A stretch of DNA of 64,000 bases from Oryctolagus cuniculus (GCF_964237555.1 NC_091432.1:135394081-135458080); one strand, 5' to 3'; counted from the stretch's first letter, positions 10,159 through 22,420 are shown. Numbers and translations are program-made. Notes: generated from the sequence alone by a model not told the origin.

Positions 10159-12396
10159 CTCTTCTGTCTTTATTTCTCTCTCTCTGTCATTTTCTCCTTC
10201 TTGTCTAGTTTGTCTGGAGTGTTATTAGTTTTGTTGACCATTTCAAACAAACAAATTTTTTGTTTGTTTTGTTGATTATCTCTATTAATTTCCTGTTTAG
10301 TCTTATTGATTCCTACTTGAATTTTTAATATTTATTTTCTTATGTTTGCTTTAGGATTAAATTGCTGTTGTCTCTCCAGTTTCCTAAGGTAAAACTTTAG
10401 GTATAGATTTTAGATCTTTAAAATCTTTATACATATATTAAATGTAATCAATTTCCCTCTAAGAATTTCTTTTGCTTCAAATCATGAATGCTGTAAATTA
10501 TTGCTTAAATATTTTAAAAATTTAAAAAAATAGCTTACGTATTTTAAAATTTGGAGTTTCTTTGACTAATGTTATTTAGTAGTGTTTTGTGGACCATCAA
10601 TTATTATGTTATTTCCATCTTTTTTTGTTTTATTGATTTTTCATGTAATTTCATTGTGATATGAGACTATTTGTGGCCCAGAATGGAACATTCTGTGTGA
10701 ACATGAGAAAAATATGTATTCTGCTATGGTTGCATAGAATATTTTTTAAATATTGATTGAAACCAGCTGTGCTCCAGATCAGCCTAAACTTCCGAATTTC
10801 CTGCCCGTTTGACCTATCAAGTATTGAAAACAAAGTGTTGAGGTCTCAAAAGTGGACTTGTGTATTTCTCCTTTTAGTTGTTATCTGTCTGTTCCTCACA
10901 TATTGCGACGCTGTTGTGAGGCACGTACATTGACAATTGCTGTGGCTTGGAGACTTGTTCCCTTTTTCATCATCCAATGTCCCTCTTTTTTTTTTTCTTT
11001 TTTTTTTTTGGACAGGCAGAGTGGACAGTGAGAGAGAGGGACAGAGAGAAAGGTCTTCCTTTACCTAAGTTGGTTCACCCTCCAATGGCCGCCGCGACTG
11101 GCTCGCTGTGGCCCGTGCACCGTGCTGATCCGATGGCAGGAGCCAGGTGCTCCTCCTGGTCTCCCATGGGGTGCAGGGCCCAAGCACTTGGGCCATCCTC
11201 CACTGCACTCCCTGGCCACAGCAGAGAGCTGGCCTGGAAGAGGGGCAACCGGGACAGAATCCAGCACCCCGACCAGGACTAGAACCCGGTGTGCCGGTGC
11301 CGCAAGGCAGAGGATTAGCCTAGTGAGCCGCGGCGCCAGCCCCCCAATGTCCCTCTTTATCCCTGATTCTTTTCTTTGCTGAATGAAGTTTTCTTATCCG
11401 AGATTGAGACAGCTACTCCAATTTTCTCTCGACTGGTGTCACATGTGTATATATTCTCTACTGCTTTGATTTTAATCCTTCTGTGTCCTTCTATTTAAAG
11501 TGAGTTTCTTGAAGAAAGCATGTAGCTAGGTGTTATGATTTTGATCCACACTGACAATCTCTGCTCTTTTGTTGATATATTTAGACCATTGGTATTCAAA
11601 GTAATTATTCGGTAGCACATGGATTAATATCTACATCTTTCATATCTGCTTCCTAGTCAATGTATTTGTTCTTTGTTTCTTTGAGTTTCCATGTTTTTTC
11701 TGCTTTCTCTGGTTTTAATCAAACACTTCATACAATTCCATTTCCTCTCCTGTCTTGTTATTAATTATGTTTCTTTTAAACATTTTCATGTTTTTTTTAA
11801 GAATTTGCAACATACAATTTACACTCATCTAGATCTACTCTCGACTAACACTGTGCCTCTTCCTGACTAATGTAGTGCCTTATAATAGAGTATTCCCAAT
11901 TCTTGTCCATCTCTCATAATATGATTGCCATTGATTTCACTTACCCATAAACTATACGTACTGGATATGATCTATTATTTTGAACAATTTATTTATTCGA
12001 TCAATAATTTATAAGGAAAGCAACACGTGTTATGTTCTCTTCATTTATGACTCCTCTGACTCCCTTGTTTTCCCCTTATAGATCTGGGATTTCGATATAT
12101 ATAATAATCCTTCTGCCTTAAGAACTTCTAACATTTCCTGCAGGGCAGGCTGGGTGGTGATGAAATCTTTCAATTTGTTGTTTGTCTAGGAATTTTAATG
12201 TCATTCACTGCTGGAGGATAATTTCACTGGATAAGGAATTCACGTTGATACTTTTTTCCCCAGTACTTTAAATATCTTGTTCTAGTCTCTTCGCTTGCGT
12301 GGTTTCTGAGACAAGTCTGACATTATTACTGCCCTGATTCCTTCCTACACAGGTGTGGTGCTGCTTTCCTCTGGTGGACTTTGAGGTTTTCCTTTT
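10159..12396 (-). mobile_element. Antisense L1 fragment (5' half type), interrupted by a SINE
   Basis: Resembles the antisense of an old L1 from the ORF2 N-terminal side toward ORF1/5' region: 'ccctctaagaatttcttttgc', 'gtgagtttcttgaagaaagcatg', 'catttcctgcagggcaggctgggtgg'. It lies between two pieces (7998-9822 and 12397-18046) that would be near neighbours in a single L1, so it is probably an inserted or rearranged piece. Confidence 0.7.
10989..11343 (-). repeat. Young CSINE with 15-bp TSD
   Basis: TSD 'ccaatgtccctcttt' at 10974-10988 and 11344-11358. Young-subfamily sequence with a T-rich tail broken by one C. Confidence 0.97.
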
Positions 12397-13155
12397 GTTG
12401 CAGTAAGTTTTGAAATCTGGCATTGTGATGCTTTGGCTTTATTTTCATTGTTTAAGACTTCCTTGGCTATTCAGGGATTTTGTGTCTGATATGAATTTTA
12501 GGATTCTTTTTTCTAGGTCTGTGAAGGATGTCCTTGGTATTTTGGTTGGTATTAAGTCTGTAAGTTGCTTTGAGTAATATGGACGTTTTGATGATATTCT
12601 TCAAATCCATGAACATGGAAGCATTTTTCCCATTTTTATGTTCTTTTATTAATTTTTTTGTGATTTAACTTGTAGAGATCTTCAAATCCTTGTTTTAATT
12701 TATCCCAATTATTTAAATTTTTTGGCAGCTACTGTGAATGGGGCTGAGCTCACAACTTCTTCCTCAGACAGAGCACTGTTAGTGTAGAAGAATTCTATTG
12801 ATTTTTGTGTGTTGAGTTTATAGGCTGCAGCTTTGCTGAATTCTCTTATGAGTTCTAGAAGTCTCTTAGTGGAGTTTTACGATTTCCCTGTTTACAGAAC
12901 AATGTCATCTGCAAGCCAGGATAAGTTGACAAATTTCCAATTTGTATCCCTTTGATTCCTTTTCCATTTTTCTTCTTTTTGTCCTAAAGACTCTGGCTGA
13001 AACTTTCGTAACTTTACAGAATAATAGTGTTGAGAGTGGGCATTCATGTCTGGTTCCAGATCTTAGTGGAAATGCTTCCTACTTTCCCCCCTTCAATATG
13101 ATATTGGAAGCTGTTTTGTCATATACTGCCTTAATTGTGTTGAGGTAAGATCCTT

Positions 13156-13473
13156 TTTTTTTTTTTTTTTTAAGATTTATTTATTTATTTGAAAGTCAGA
13201 GTTACACAGAGAGAGGCAGAGACAGAGAGGTCTTCCATCCACTGGCTCACTCCCCAGAGCTGCGCAGATCCAAAGCCAGGAGCCAGGAGCTTCTTCCAGG
13301 TCTCCCACATGGGTGCAGAGTCCCCAAGGACTTGGGCCATCTTCTACTGCTTTCCCAGGCCACAGCAGAGAGCTGGATTGGAAGTGGAGCAACTAGGGTT
13401 TTGAACCGGTGCCCATATGGGATGCCGGTGCTTCAAGCCAGGGCATTAACCCGCTGTGCCACAGTGCCGACCC
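13156..13473 (-). repeat. CSINE inside antisense L1
   Basis: Imperfect TSD 'tgaggtaagatcctt' (13141-13155) and 'tgaggtaaattcctt' (13474-13488). T tail of about 20 followed by 'aagatttatttatttatttg'. The core lacks the segment between 'cactccccagagctg' and the usual 'ggccacaacagcc'. Confidence 0.95.
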
Positions 13474-15231
13474 TGAGGTAAATTCCTTCTATACCCAGTT
13501 TTTACAAAGCTTTACCATGGCAGGATGTTGTACTTTATGAAATGTTTTCCCTGCATCTATTGAGGTAATCATATGATTTTTGCCCTTCGTTTTGTTGATG
13601 TGATGTATCACCTTTATTGATCTGCATATATTGAACCATCCCTGTGATAAATCCCTTTTGGTCTGGGTTAATGATCTTTTTGATGTGTTGTTGGATTTGA
13701 TTGCTAGCATTTTGTTGAACATTTTACATCTATGTTTACCAGGGATATTGATCTATAGTTCTCTTTTTTTGGTTGTTGTTGTATTTTTCTAATGTCAGCT
13801 TCATAGAATGAGTTTGGAAGGGATCCCTCTCTTTCAACCATTTTGAATAATTTAAAAGTAATTGATATAATTCCTCTTTAAAAATTTTGTCGAATTCAGC
13901 AGTGAAGCCACTGGTCCTGGTCTTCTCTTGTGAGGCTCTTTACTACTGCTTCAGTCTTAAGTCTTATTTATTGTTTTATTCAGGTTTTCTGCGTCTTTGT
14001 GCCTCAGTTGTGGTGAATTATATGTGTTCAGAAATCCATCCATTTCTTTTAGATTTTCCAACTTGTTAGCATATAGCTATTTGTAATAATTTCTAATGAC
14101 TCTTTGTATTTCTCTGGTAATAGTTGCAACATACTCTTTCTCATCTCCAGTTTTATTAACTTGGATCTTCTCCCTCTTTGTGGTTAGTTGGGCAAATGGT
14201 TTATCAATTTTGTTTATTTTTTCTAGAAACCAGCTCTTCATTTCATCAATCTTTGTCTGGTTTTTATTTCTATTTTACTTATTTCTTCTCTTATTTTTAT
14301 AATTTCTTTTCTTCTAATTTTGAGTTTGGCTTACTCTTGTTTTTCTAGTACCTTGAGATGTATTGTTAGATCATTTATTTGATAGCTTGCCAATTCTCTG
14401 ATGAAGGCATTTATTGCTATAAAGTTTCCTCTTAACATTGCTTTTGCTGTACCCCATAAGTTTTTGTATTGCATTTTCATTTTCATTTGTTTAAAGGACT
14501 TTTTTGATTTATGTTTTGATTTCTTCTACTACCCACTGTTCATTCAGGAGCATGTTGTTCAGTGTCCATGTGTTTTTATATTTTTCAGAATTTCTTTTGT
14601 TGTTGGTTTCTAGCTTCATTTCCTTGTGGTCAGAAAAGATGCTTGACATGATTTCAATGTTTTTGAATTTGTTAAGACATTTTATGGCCTAGTATGTTAT
14701 CTATCCTAGAGGACATTCATCACTGATGAGAAGAATGTGCGTTCTGCAGTTCTGGGATGAAATGTTCTGTAGATATCTATTAGATCCATTTGATATATTG
14801 TATAGATTAGCTGTGCTGTTTCTTTATTGATCTTTGTGTGTGGTTGACCCGTTCGTTGATAAAAGTTGGATGTTGAAGTCCCCATTATTACTGTATTGGA
14901 GCTGATGTTTCCCTTTAGACCCATTGACATTTACTTTATGAAACTGGGTGCCACAGCACTGGGTGCAATATACATTTATTTCATCACACCTTCTTATTGA
15001 ATTAACCCCTTAATCATTCCATCATGTATTTGTTTTTTATAACTGTTTTTGTCCTAGAGTCTATTTTGTCTGAGTATATTTATTCCTTTTTGCTTTTGAT
15101 TTCCATTTGTATGAAACATATTTTTCCATCCTTTCGCTTTCAACCTGTGCATTTTTATTGGTGAAGTGTGTTTCTGGTAGACAACATATAGATAAACATT
15201 TTGCTATCCATTCAGCAAAAGCATATCTTTT

Positions 15232-15550
15232 TACAAAATAACTATTTATTTATTTAAAAAGCAGAGTTACAGACAGAGAAGAGGGGGAGAAGAGAGAGAG
15301 AAATCTTCTATCTGCTGGTTCACTCCCCAATTGACTGCAATTGCTGGAGCTGGGCTAGGCTGAAACTAGGATCTAGGAATTCCACCTGGGTCTCCCGGGA
15401 CTCAAGTACTTGGGCCGTCTTTTGCTGCCTTCCCAGGAGTGTTAGCAGAGAGCTGGATCACAAGTGAGCAGCTAGGACTTGAACTGGTGCTTGTATGGTA
15501 TGCCAACACTACAGGTTTTGGCCTAACCCAGTGTGCCACTATGCCAGCCC
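15232..15550 (-). repeat. Old CSINE inside antisense L1
   Basis: Diverged copy from 'aactatttatttatttaaaaagc' to 'ctatgccagcccc'. TSD not clear. Confidence 0.85.
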
Positions 15551-16023
15551 CAGGCTACATCCTTTAATTGGAGAATTTAGCCCATTAAATTCCAGGTTAT
15601 TATTGATAAGGAATGACATGATCCTGCAATTTCCCATACATGTTCCTATTGTTTGTTTTGAATTTCCTTTGTTCTTCTAAGTAGGAGGTTTCCTGACTTC
15701 ACATTCCTTTATGAGGCTGATTGTCTTTCTCTGTTTCTGTATATAATACATCCTTAGATATCATTGCAAGCCTGGCTGGGTGGGTACACACTCTCTCAAT
15801 TTTTGCTTGTTTTGGGAGGTGTTTATTTCAGCTTCATTTATGAATGACAGCTCTGCTGGCTTGGCAGGTTTTTTCCTTTTAGAACTTAGGCTATATCTCT
15901 CCATTCTCTCATGGCCTGCAGGGTTTCTGGTGAGAAATCTGCTGTCAATATGATGAGAGTTCTTTTCAGTCTAGCACTTCTCTCTTGCAAATTTTATGTC
16001 TTATTTTTGAAAATTTGACTATA

Positions 16024-16353
16024 TATTTTAGAAGATTTGTTAGTTTATTTGAAAGGCAGAGTTACGAAGACAGAGGGAGAGACAGAGACAGAAGTCTTCT
16101 ATCTGCTGGTTCACTCCCAAAATGGCTGCCACTGCTGGGACTGGGCCAAGCCAAAGCCAGGAGCCTGGAATTCCAACCAGGTCTCTCACATGGGTGGCAG
16201 GGGCCCAGGCAATTGTACCCTTTTCTGTTGCTTTCCCAGGTGCATCATAAGGGAGCCGGATGAGAAGTGGAGCATCTGGGATGTGATCCAGCACTCATAT
16301 GGGATGTGCTGTTGCAGGCTGCAGCTTACCCTGCTGTGCTGTAATGCCAGCCC
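16024..16353 (-). repeat. Old CSINE inside antisense L1
   Basis: Contains 'atctgctggttcactccc' and ends 'gtaatgccagccc'. No clear TSD. Confidence 0.85.
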
Positions 16354-17170
16354 TGGAAGCCTGCCTGTAATGTGTAGGGTGAGGATCTTTTCTGATTCAT
16401 GCCTATTTGGGGTTCCGTGTGATTCCTGTATTTGGACATCTATATCTTTATTTTTATTTGTGGATATCTATATCTATATCTTTCTCCAAACTGGGGAAAT
16501 GCTCTGCTATTATATGAATTTTCTAAACCATTCTTTTTTTCCATATTTCAGAAACTCCTGAGATTCATATATTTGATGATATCCTAGAGATCCCAAACAC
16601 TGTTTTTGATCTTTTTAATGTTTTCTGCTTTGGTTTTTGTCTGAGTGAGATATTTCAAAAGACCTGTCTTCAAGATCGGATATTTTTTCTTCTGCCTTAC
16701 TAAGTCTGTTGTTAAGGCTTTCCGTTGTATTTTTTATTTGACTTGTTGAATAGTTCATTTCTGGGTTTTTTTTCTTTCCGTACCTTTTTTTTTGTAGAAT
16801 TTCTCATCCATGTCATGTACTGACTTCCTTCTGTCATTTAACCATTTCTCTGTGTTTTTCAGTAGCCTTACAATCATTCTTCTGAACTCTTTTTCAGGCA
16901 TTTTGTCATTCTCCTCTTATTCACAGCCAAATGTTAATGTATGATTGTGTCCCTTTTGGGAGCCATATGGTCTTCCTTGCTCATGTTTCTTGTGTTTTTA
17001 CATCTGGATTCTCCTGTTACTTTTTTTCTTACTGAAGTCTCTGGGGCATGATGGAATGCCTCATGTTTAAACTTGAGTTCCAGGGGTGGGTGTTGGTGGG
17101 GCCAGGGCCACCTTTTGCCATCATACAGGGCAAGAGTCCAGAGGCACATCCAAGAAAGGCAAGAAGGGCT

Positions 17171-17211
17171 CAAGATAGTTCTTCCCAGCCGGGAACTGGC
17201 CATATAGATAC
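17171..17211 (-). repeat. Direct repeat unit A in L1 5' region
   Basis: Shares its first 20 bases exactly, and about 35 of 40 overall, with 17825-17865. The two units are in the same orientation, 654 bp apart. This suggests a duplicated or monomer-like segment in this L1 5' UTR. Confidence 0.7.
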
Positions 17212-17824
17212 ACGTGGAATGCTTATTGCTACAGTCAACTGGGGGAGAGGATGTTGGAGCCTGCCAGAATGTCCTAGTCACAGCCCTCTGAGCCACGGTG
17301 AACCAGCTGACCCATAACCTAAAGTGATCCACAGTGCTAGCACTCGTCACCTAGGCAAGCACGCACACTGTCCAGAGCAATGACCCACTCTGCGGTGTGT
17401 CCCCCAGCCTCTCTCGGAGCTCTGTCCTCAGTGTGCAGAGAGCCCTGGGTCCCTAAAGTCAGACTGGGTGGGTACACAGAACCCAGCCACAACGTGCTCA
17501 GCACCATGGCCTACGTCCAGAACTGCCACAGTCCCAGGGTGCAAGGGGCCTACTCTCCACCCAGAAAGCTGCCCTGTCCCAGCCTCCATAGCCTCCAGCA
17601 GCAGCAGAACTGTCTGCAGCTCCCTAAGTCAGGACAGAATTCAATCTCAACTCCACCACAGCTGATTGGTCTGGTGCTTTGATGGGAGGAGGCAATATGG
17701 TTTCCCTTCTTGGAGCAAAGCAGTTTTCCAGGTTGGACTCATAGCCAGAGGGCACTGTGGACTTCTCTTAGTCAAGGCTGCCGGTGCTGAGGGCCTTGGC
17801 AACCTCTTCTCACCTTATGTTGGC

Positions 17825-17865
17825 CAAGATAGTTCTTCCCAGCCAGGAGCTGGCCACGTAGATGC
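17825..17865 (-). repeat. Direct repeat unit B in L1 5' region
   Basis: Partner of 17171-17211. Lies about 180 bp inside the L1 5' end. Confidence 0.7.
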
Positions 17866-18029
17866 AGGAGTGACAGCTGGCGTGTCTGTCCTCTCTCCGC
17901 ACTGCCCCGTGGAGTCTCTGTTCTCTTCTGTCGATCCGCCACTGAAAATTTCTCTCAAAATTTCCCCTGGGAATGTGGTCCTTCCTTTGTTTTTCTGTGG
18001 CTGAGGTCAGTGCGACTTCTCACTCTTCA

Positions 18030-18040
18030 GCCATCTTGGA
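18030..18040 (-). promoter_or_regulatory. YY1-type motif at L1 5' end
   Basis: The minus strand reads 'tccaagatggc', containing CAAGATGGC, the YY1 site placed at the start of many L1 5' UTRs, where it directs accurate initiation. Its location 6-16 bp from the inferred L1 start supports a 5'-complete insertion. Confidence 0.65.
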
Positions 18041-18131
18041 TCCCTCACCTCATAATTTGTGTTCTGTAAGTTTAAAATTATTCTGAGATAAAATGTTTTA
18101 AAAATTAGTAGGCATTATATCTCAAATTCTT

Positions 18132-18462
18132 TATTTTATTTAAAAAGATTTATTTGTTTAAAAGGCAGACACACACACACACACACACACACACCCCAAG
18201 ATCTTCCATCTGCCGTTTCACTCCCCAAGCGGCATCAATGGCTGAGTCTGAGTTAGGCTAAAGCCAGGAGCCAGGAACTCCATCCATGTCACCCACTGAG
18301 GGTGGCAGGGGCCCAGGCACCTGGGGCATCATCTTTGCTTTCCCAGGCACATGAGCAGGGACCTGGATGGGAAGCAGACCAGCTGGGATTGAAACTGAAG
18401 CTCTGATGAGGGATGCTGGTGTTGCAAACAGGGGCTTAACCTGCTATGCCACAACACTGGCC
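18132..18462 (-). repeat. Old CSINE with CA microsatellite
   Basis: Antisense copy ending 'cacaacactggcc'. The usual GA tract position holds a CA run (about 18170-18194). Confidence 0.85.
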
Positions 18463-18676
18463 TCTAATTCAAATCTAGGTTACAAGTTCCCTTCTAGATA
18501 CTCCTGTGGTGCTAAGAGAATATTAATTATAAGTCATTTAAAAATTTGGGTTTTTGATTCTAATTTTATAATTCTCAAATTTGATCCTGTGGTTATATAT
18601 TCGTAATAGATCGGAAACACCAAACTATTCCAATTTAAGGTAGAGTTAACATTAGGAGTTAAGGGAGTTAAACTAG

Positions 18677-18679
18677 TGA

Positions 18680-18725
<46 letters not shown>
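18677..18725. repeat. (TG)n(TA)n compound microsatellite
   Basis: A TG run passes directly into an uninterrupted TA run of about 13 units. It lies in AT-rich unique DNA (18463-18959) with no SINE partner, so it did not arise from a SINE tail. Confidence 0.95.
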
Positions 18726-18969
18726 CTCAGCATTGTGTGTAATACCAGATGATAAATCACTCATGTCTTTATAATAAAAAGTGATCATGGAGATAGCACA
18801 GAAATATGAGTTTTAATAGTTGCCATGGTAACTGCATTTTTTCTACTGAACAGAAGAATAGATAGTTATATGCATTCATCATAAATATTACAGTTGCAAT
18901 TTACAATAGCTTTAAAGACAGTATGCCTTTTCATTTTAAAAAACACTAAAATTGACCTGTATCTATTTT

Positions 18970-19249
18970 CTTTTAAAGATTTTACTTATTTGAGAGCCAG
19001 AGTTACACACAGAGAGCAGGAGAGACAGAGAGAGAGGTCTTCTATCCACTGGTTCATTCCCCAAATGGCCACAACTGCCAGAGCTGGGCCGAACCGAAGC
19101 CAGGAGACAGGAGCTTCTTCCAGGTCTCCCATGCAGGTGCAGGGGCCCAGGGACTTGGGCCGTCCTCCACTGCTTTCCCAGGCCTTAGGGGATGCTGGCA
19201 CTGTAGGCAGAGGTTTAATCCACTACACCACAGTGCTGGCCCTGGCCCA
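18970..19249 (-). repeat. CSINE with internal deletion
   Basis: TSD 'tatctatttt' at 18960-18969 and 19250-19259, with a few extra bases at the head side. The core jumps from 'tttcccaggcct' to 'taggggatgctgg', losing about 80 bp that normally includes the 'agagctggat' block. Confidence 0.92.
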
Positions 19250-19308
19250 TATCTATTTTTATTCTTTCATGTCCAATGCAACAAAAATATTTTTGAGTTA
19301 AATGAATT

Positions 19309-19578
19309 TTTTTTCACAGGCTGAGTTAGACAGTGAGAGTGAAAGAGAGAGAGAGACAGAGAGAAAGGTCTTCCTTTTTCCATTGGTTCACCCCCACAAG
19401 TGGCTGCTTTGGTTGGCGCGCTGCGCTGATCCGAAGCCAGGAGCCGGGTGCTTCCTCCTGGTCTCCCATGTGAGTACAGGGCCCAAGGGCTGGGCCATCC
19501 TCCACTGCCTTCCCAGGCCACAGCAGAGAGCTGGACTGGAAGAGGAGCAACTGGGACAGAATCCGGCGCCCTGACTGA
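19309..19578 (-). repeat. CSINE, 5'-truncated (young-like)
   Basis: Tail side 'ggctgagttagacagtgagag', core intact to 'aatccggcgccctgact', then stops before the tRNA-like head. No clear TSD. Confidence 0.88.
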
Positions 19579-19933
19579 ATCCAGTTCGGTTGCTTGCTTT
19601 GTTTCTTCATATGATGTTGTTCTTGCCTTCTGCTATGGACTTACAATTTTTGGTTGAATGCTGGAAAATAAACATTTATTAATAAGAAGTGAGATCAGTG
19701 GACCTGTAGTGTGAGGTTTTATGTTAACTTGGTGGGAAGTTGGGCTGTGTTTAGTGTGGCTGTAGCTGTGGGTTTCAGAGGCTTCAGTTTCTTCTATGGT
19801 CTTGTTTTTGTCTCCTCTCTGGTGTTTTGGGTTTCCCTAAAACCCCCTTCTTAAATAGAGCATATGAACTACAGCTCCGTCAGCTATAATCTGTTGTTGT
19901 AGGGCAGCCCTAGTGATGTGATGGCAGGGTTTC
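19579..19933. other. Unique sequence
   Basis: No recognised repeat or gene. Confidence 0.35.
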
Positions 19934-20287
19934 GGGGCTGGTGCTGTGGTGCAGCAGGTTAAAGCCCCAGCCTGCAGCACCGGCATCCCATGTGGGCGTC
20001 AATTCGAGTGCTGCCTGCTCTACTTCCAATCCAGCTCTCTGCTGTGGCCTGGGAAAGCAGTAGAGGATGGCCCAAGTCCTTGGGCCCCTGCACCCATGTG
20101 TGAGTCCTGGAAGAAGCTCCTGGCTCCTGGGTTTGGATCAGCTCAGCTCTGGCTTTTGTGGTCATTTGGGGAGTGAACCAGCGGAATGGAAGACCTCTCC
20201 TCCTCCTCCTCCCTCTCTCTCTCTCTCCTTGGCTCTACTTCTCTCTGTAACTCTTTCAAATAAATAAAATAAATATTTTAAAAAAAA
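19934..20287 (+). repeat. CSINE
   Basis: Sense copy with head 'ggggctggtgctgtggtgcagc', CT-rich 3' part and tail 'aaataaataaaataaatatttt' plus A run. TSD not evident. Confidence 0.93.
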
Positions 20288-20550
20288 GGATATCTTTCTA
20301 TAACCTATGATGACATCTCACTCTTTTATTGAGTCTGTGACCCTGTGCTGGGAACTTCACAAGTGTTACACAGCTCTTTTGTTTCTCTTCAGTGAGACAG
20401 AGACAGTAGAAGGGTACAGTCAGCTAGATTATTTCCCCTCACATCTCCCCTCACATCTGATAAGTCTCTGATGAATTCTCTTGCCTTGCTGAATAAGACT
20501 TTTTATGGAGAATGCGTTTCGTGTACAGATGGTACTCCAATTAGTATGTC
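20288..20550. other. Unique sequence with a 12-bp tandem
   Basis: Contains a short tandem of 'tcccctcacatc' near 20436. Part of 20330-20370 weakly resembles an antisense MIR/L2. No gene seen. Confidence 0.3.
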
Positions 20551-20876
20551 TTTTTTTTTTTAAGATCTATTCACTTATTTGAAAGTCAGGGTTACACAGA
20601 GAGAGAAGAGGCAGAGAGAGAGAGAGAAGTTCTTACATCCGCTGGTTCACTCCCTAATTGGCTGCAACGGCTGGAGCTGTGCCAATCTGAAGCCAGGAGC
20701 CAGGCGCTTCTGCCTGGTATCCCACCCGGGTGCAGGGGCCCAAGGACTTGGACCATCCTCCACTGCTTTCCCAGGCCACAGCAGAGAGCTGGATCGAAAG
20801 TGGAGCAGCCGGCACCCATAGGGGAATGCTGGCACTGCAGGCTGGGGCTTTAACCCACTGCACCACTTCAGGTCCC
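20551..20876 (-). repeat. CSINE with small deletion at B-box side
   Basis: Antisense copy. 'gtggagcagccggcacccatag' lacks the usual 'ggacttgaacc' stretch, so the B-box part is gone. Confidence 0.92.
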
Positions 20877-20877
20877 C

Positions 20878-21192
20878 ATGCTGCAGCTGTGTGTGGCACA
20901 CAGGTTTGTTCTAATTCCAGACGCTTGTAGATTTCTCTGTCTCTGTGGGCAGCTCCCCCTGCTGGCCTTTTCCTCCAGCGGAGGCGCCTCGTTTTACCCT
21001 TTCAGTGGTCCATCTGTCTGGAAGGTTTCCTCTTAGCTCTGGGGAATCAGAGCTCAGACTTCTCTCTCTGAGTCTTGCCTCCTGAGGGCACAGTGTATTC
21101 AGCAAACTACACAGACTCTGGTTCAGAATTAGCAGTTTTTCCTAGTTTTATTATTAGGCTACCAAAGAAGAGGGAATAGAGATATCTTTTTT
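20878..21192. other. Unique sequence
   Basis: No repeat recognised. The minus frame 20911-21105 has no domain I know. Confidence 0.3.
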
Positions 21193-21199
21193 AGTACAA

Positions 21200-21537
21200 C
21201 TTTTTTTTTTTAAAGATTTTATTTTATTTTATTTGAATGGCAGGGTTACAGAGAGGCACAGATAGAGAGAGAGAGGTCTTCCATCCGCTGGTTCACTCCC
21301 CAGTTGGCCACAATGGCCAGAGATGTGCCGATCCGAAGCCAAGAGCCAGGAGCTTCCTCCAGGTCTCCCATGCAGATGCAGGGGGCCTAAAAGCACTTGG
21401 GCCATCCTCTACTGCTTTCCCAGGCCACAGCAGAGAGCTGGATCGGAAGTGGAGCAGCCAGGACTTGAACCAGTACCCATATGGGATGCCGGCGGTGCAG
21501 GTGGCTGCTTTACCTGACACGCCTCAGTGCCAGCCCC
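21200..21537 (-). repeat. CSINE
   Basis: TSD 'agtacaa' at 21193-21199 and 21538-21544. Full-length. Confidence 0.94.
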
Positions 21538-22009
21538 AGTACAATCTTAGATAAGAAAACATCACTGATGAAAAAAGAAAGTCAGGTTTGACAACCATCA
21601 GTTTACCTCATTGCATAGGTGATCTGATGTCATTAATTAATTAACAAGATGAAGCTCTTTTTCTCCTTACCACTTTAAATAAAGCTTGGATTTTTTTCTC
21701 CCCTAATTAGATCCAGCAAATGAAAAACTGATATTAGAGTTGATCAGCAATGCTAATGCCCAAACACGTGTCTAGTGCCTGAATCAGAGAAGTCCCCAGA
21801 CAGTAGATGCGAGTATTGCTTTGCCTCCTGCTTCTTTTTAATTCTCTTGGTTGTTGGTTTTTTTTCCAGGACAGATTTTTCTTTTACTCCAGAGATTAAA
21901 TGCAAATATTTAAACAATATTTTGTCTTGGATTTACCCAGAGAATACAAACTGTTAGGCTGAGACCTGAGTTTTGTCTAAATAATGCCCATGGATACAGA
22001 GCAGCTGGC

Positions 22010-22420
22010 TTTTGGGCCTCTACTTGGACGTCTATTGAAGCCTTTCACCTGCAAATAAGTGACTCTGAATGTCTATCTGCCTGCTAATCATCTGAACCAC
22101 CCAGCCTCTGAGGCATTACATAATCTAAATGTGGCGTATTTGCTAATAACTACTGCCAAGCTCATTGACACTTGCATGGGATCAATTCGTGGCTGTCACC
22201 TTGCTCAAGTTGATCAACCTACCATGTACGTGCCATCTTGTAATTACATTTCCCTCGGACAAGGATGCATTAAGTGTGGCTGTAATACGGAGACTCCTTT
22301 CAGCTCTCGTTAGCTCAATACAAATCCAAGGATTGCAGATTCAGCAAGCTGGGCTGCAGTGACCTCGGGAGCGGCTTGACGAGAGCATTGATTCCGCTTC
22401 ACTCAGGTGAAGATGAAAGT
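22010..22420. promoter_or_regulatory. Candidate conserved noncoding element
   Basis: Balanced-composition, repeat-free sequence with a homeodomain-type 'gtaattac' core (about 22240) and 'gctaataac' (22141), surrounded by dense non-repetitive text. No coding frame spans it. Identification as regulatory is by appearance only. Confidence 0.35.

Larger units (their letters stand above)
12397..18046 (-). mobile_element. Antisense old L1, 5'-complete, with three SINEs
   Basis: Read on the minus strand from 18046 leftward: 5' UTR (about 18046-16900), ORF1-like and ORF2 N-terminal regions, then reverse-transcriptase-region sequence ending near 12397. RT-side landmarks on + are 'gttttgaaatctggcattgtgatgc' (12409), 'caatgtcatctgcaagcc' (12900) and 'gagtgggcattcatgtctgg' (13035). 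All frames are broken. SINEs sit at 13156-13473, 15232-15550 and 16024-16353. The 3' part is missing here and a plausible continuation lies at 7998-9822. Confidence 0.82.

Noticed and set aside
16037..16561. 174-codon plus-strand frame
   Set aside because: Translation of an antisense CSINE and antisense L1 sequence.
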